20,854 nt of DNA from a virus. The translations under genes were made by a program, and so were the position numbers. The number at the start of each line of letters is the position of its first letter. Position 1 is the first letter of the stretch. Below are positions 19,173 to 20,854 of this stretch, one piece after another. Under the pieces are notes generated by a model. The model saw nothing but the letters and a program-made list of their open reading frames with translations. It searched no databases and was not told the DNA's origin. The stretch lies in the IMG/VR virus record IMGVR_UViG_3300028557_000226, positions 1 through 20,854 of that record. The stretch is one strand, 5' to 3'.

Positions 19173-20854
19173 TCAATTGCACAATATGCTGATTAAAAAT
19201 GCACCATCCCCAACTCCTTGCATAAGGTCGGCATTTGCTATTGTAATAATATTACAATTCAAAAGGAACAAAGGTAACGGTAATGGTGTATCCCCCTGGA
19301 ATATGTTTAAAAGAGCTAATTGTTGCAAATATATCCTATACAGGCAGCGATTTATAACGTCACTTTGGAAATTCTCATTATTTCCAATAAAATTATTACA
19401 ATTTATTGCTAAATTCTGATCATTCAAAACCGAATCATCTATATAGATATTTCTTACAAATTTATAACTTTGATAAATGTCGTTGTTTGTCATTTGAATA
19501 TCAACTGCCGATAATGGAAGATAAGGATCCAAATCAAACTTAAATCTTTCTCTAGCTTCATTTAAAAGAATGTAATTATTGTTTATCAATTTAATAATTG
19601 ATTTGTTAAACGTAAGAGCCTGTGAGTATTCTTCATCTTTAATATGAATTTGATCTTTTTTATAAATGTCAAAATCATATGAATATAACATATTATTTGT
19701 AAAATTAGGTTCGATAAACTTTAAAAATTGTCCACAGGACAGTATGGGAGATAATGACGTTCTTGAAAATGAAAATAACGTATCATTTTCATTTTCTAGA
19801 ATAATATCAAGAGCTTTTAAATCATAATTTTTAACACCATCTCTTTGCAAATCAAATTTTCCAATTCTTGTTTCAGGACGTGTAAAGAATTTTTTATAAA
19901 TTGATTTGTTTGTGAGAATATAAAAAATGTTTGTGTTGTTTTTACTAAAAACAAATTTAACACCAATTTCTCCTGTTGTTGTTTCTTGTGAAAAATCTAT
20001 AACATCAAATGATGAATCCATAATTTTTAAAATTATTATTTTATTATTCTTGGACAACATGAAAATATCCGTATTTCCTGTTAGTTTATTTTTATGAAGT
20101 TTTATATCTACAATTTCATAATTTCTAAAAATTCGATTCACGACCAGGGAATAACGCCAATTCAAATCTGAATCATAAAATTTCAAACATGCATTTCCAC
20201 TGTCCATAACAACAAGAGTTGAATTATAAAAATCTGCAGCAAATGGATTTCTAAACGCACCGTTATCGTATCTTCCTCCTTGACCACCAATAATTTTTCT
20301 GATGTAACGTTTATTCTTTTTTATATTTTCACCACCAATAAATCCTTCAATATCGTAAAGAATAACATTGTTATTGGTATAATCGATTGAATATAGATTG
20401 TATCCATCCACTATTAAATCTGTTACATTACCGTTTCTAAGTTGGGTAAATTCATCAATGTATGGAGATGATAAAATTACTGTGAATGATGAATAATTTT
20501 GATCTGTAACTGCATAAACGATTTGTTGACCTTGAGTTCCTATGAACAAAATTTCATCATTTTCAGTTTTTATTGTAACTAAATCTTGAAGAAAATCCAA
20601 AGCAGAAAGACCTGCGTTGGCAAATGGTGCGGCACTTGTATTCGGAATTGTATTTTGGTTCCATGACACATTATTTTTACCGGAAACAACACCTAGCCAG
20701 CTTGAAAATTGATAAGGAATTTGATTTGTTAAAAGTTTGCTTTGAGAATATAGGTAAATCAAATTTTCAAAGAAATAATCTAGTTTTAAATTAATGGCAC
20801 CAGATACTGCTAATTCGTTTACAGGGATTTGTATTTTGGAAAAATCATAAGAAG
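19173..20854 (-). CDS. Large beta-propeller-like virion protein, partial at right edge
   Basis: The frame is open without a stop to the right edge, so the real start lies outside the window. The TTG at 20762 has no start signal and is not needed; upstream in-frame residues such as KIQIPVNELAVSGAINLKLD continue the protein. At least 560 residues are visible. One segment, GGQGGRYDNGAFRNPFAADFYNSTLVVMDSG followed by CLKFYDSDL, is a clear NHL-type propeller repeat. Strands such as DLIVDGYNLYSIDYTNNNVILYD, IFMLSKNNKIIILKI and IFYILTNKSIYKKF suggest several more blades. The C-terminal part (about the last 150 residues) is different and may be helical. A fibre, receptor-binding or tail accessory role is likely from the neighbours. 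NHL propellers bind proteins or sugars in other settings. Confidence 0.65.
   Translation of the reverse strand, partial: SYDFSKIQIPVNELAVSGAINLKLDYFFENLIYLYSQSKLLTNQIPYQFSSWLGVVSGKNNVSWNQNTIPNTSAAPFANAGLSALDFLQDLVTIKTENDEILFIGTQGQQIVYAVTDQNYSSFTVILSSPYIDEFTQLRNGNVTDLIVDGYNLYSIDYTNNNVILYDIEGFIGGENIKKNKRYIRKIIGGQGGRYDNGAFRNPFAADFYNSTLVVMDSGNACLKFYDSDLNWRYSLVVNRIFRNYEIVDIKLHKNKLTGNTDIFMLSKNNKIIILKIMDSSFDVIDFSQETTTGEIGVKFVFSKNNTNIFYILTNKSIYKKFFTRPETRIGKFDLQRDGVKNYDLKALDIILENENDTLFSFSRTSLSPILSCGQFLKFIEPNFTNNMLYSYDFDIYKKDQIHIKDEEYSQALTFNKSIIKLINNNYILLNEARERFKFDLDPYLPLSAVDIQMTNNDIYQSYKFVRNIYIDDSVLNDQNLAINCNNFIGNNENFQSDVINRCLYRIYLQQLALLNIFQGDTPLPLPLFLLNCNIITIANADLMQGVGDGAFLISILCN

Noticed and set aside
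20760-20762. TTG as the start of the right-edge gene
   Set aside because: The frame is open to the end of the window and continues as ordinary protein; no octamer or Shine-Dalgarno sequence precedes the TTG.

Overview
This window is a piece of an AT-rich, tightly packed genome of a T4-like tailed phage (contractile-tail myovirus, structural and lysis region). The clearest evidence is a recognisable head block on the minus strand: a gp4/TnsA-like head-completion nuclease, a gp21-type prohead protease, a gp22-like scaffold and a gp23-type major capsid protein. With it are a gp5-like baseplate spike with an OB-fold, collar-domain and Mtd-N-type fibres, and T4-type late-promoter octamers (TATAAATA and relatives). 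The host cannot be read from the sequence. No tRNA, CRISPR array or integrase was seen.

Layout from left to right. Positions 1-480 hold the end of a zinc-ribbon protein and a headless FkbM methyltransferase fragment. Positions 486-1527 hold small proteins on both strands, including a 42-residue one of the 'TVQNGKGS' type. Positions 1524-3785 (plus strand) are a lysis cassette: GH108 muramidase, a secreted Cys/His enzyme, a membrane-anchored 3D-domain protein and a SleB-type hydrolase. Positions 3735-11297 (mostly minus) hold fibre, baseplate and virion genes and a holin-like protein, with two plus-strand islands (5217-5994 and 10080-10667). Positions 11360-13306 hold a homing-endonuclease-like gene with a Vsr-like nuclease core. 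Positions 13449-20854 (minus) hold the capsid genes, a putative neck protein and fibre or propeller proteins, the last one running off the right edge.

The genes work together as virion morphogenesis (scaffold, protease, capsid, head nuclease, neck, fibres, baseplate) plus host entry and exit. Entry is probably helped by the baseplate protein at 8294-10003, whose 3D domain is interrupted by an L,D-transpeptidase-like segment. Exit would use the lysis cassette and the holin-like protein.

The most striking pattern is regulatory. Thirteen genes have an nnTAAATA-type octamer ending only 5-13 nt (mostly 5-8) before the start codon, sometimes inside the 3' end of the preceding gene. If these are T4-type late promoters, many late mRNAs would be leaderless or nearly so. 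The major capsid gene is the exception, with a good Shine-Dalgarno sequence. The other notable item is the baseplate protein with the split 3D domain.
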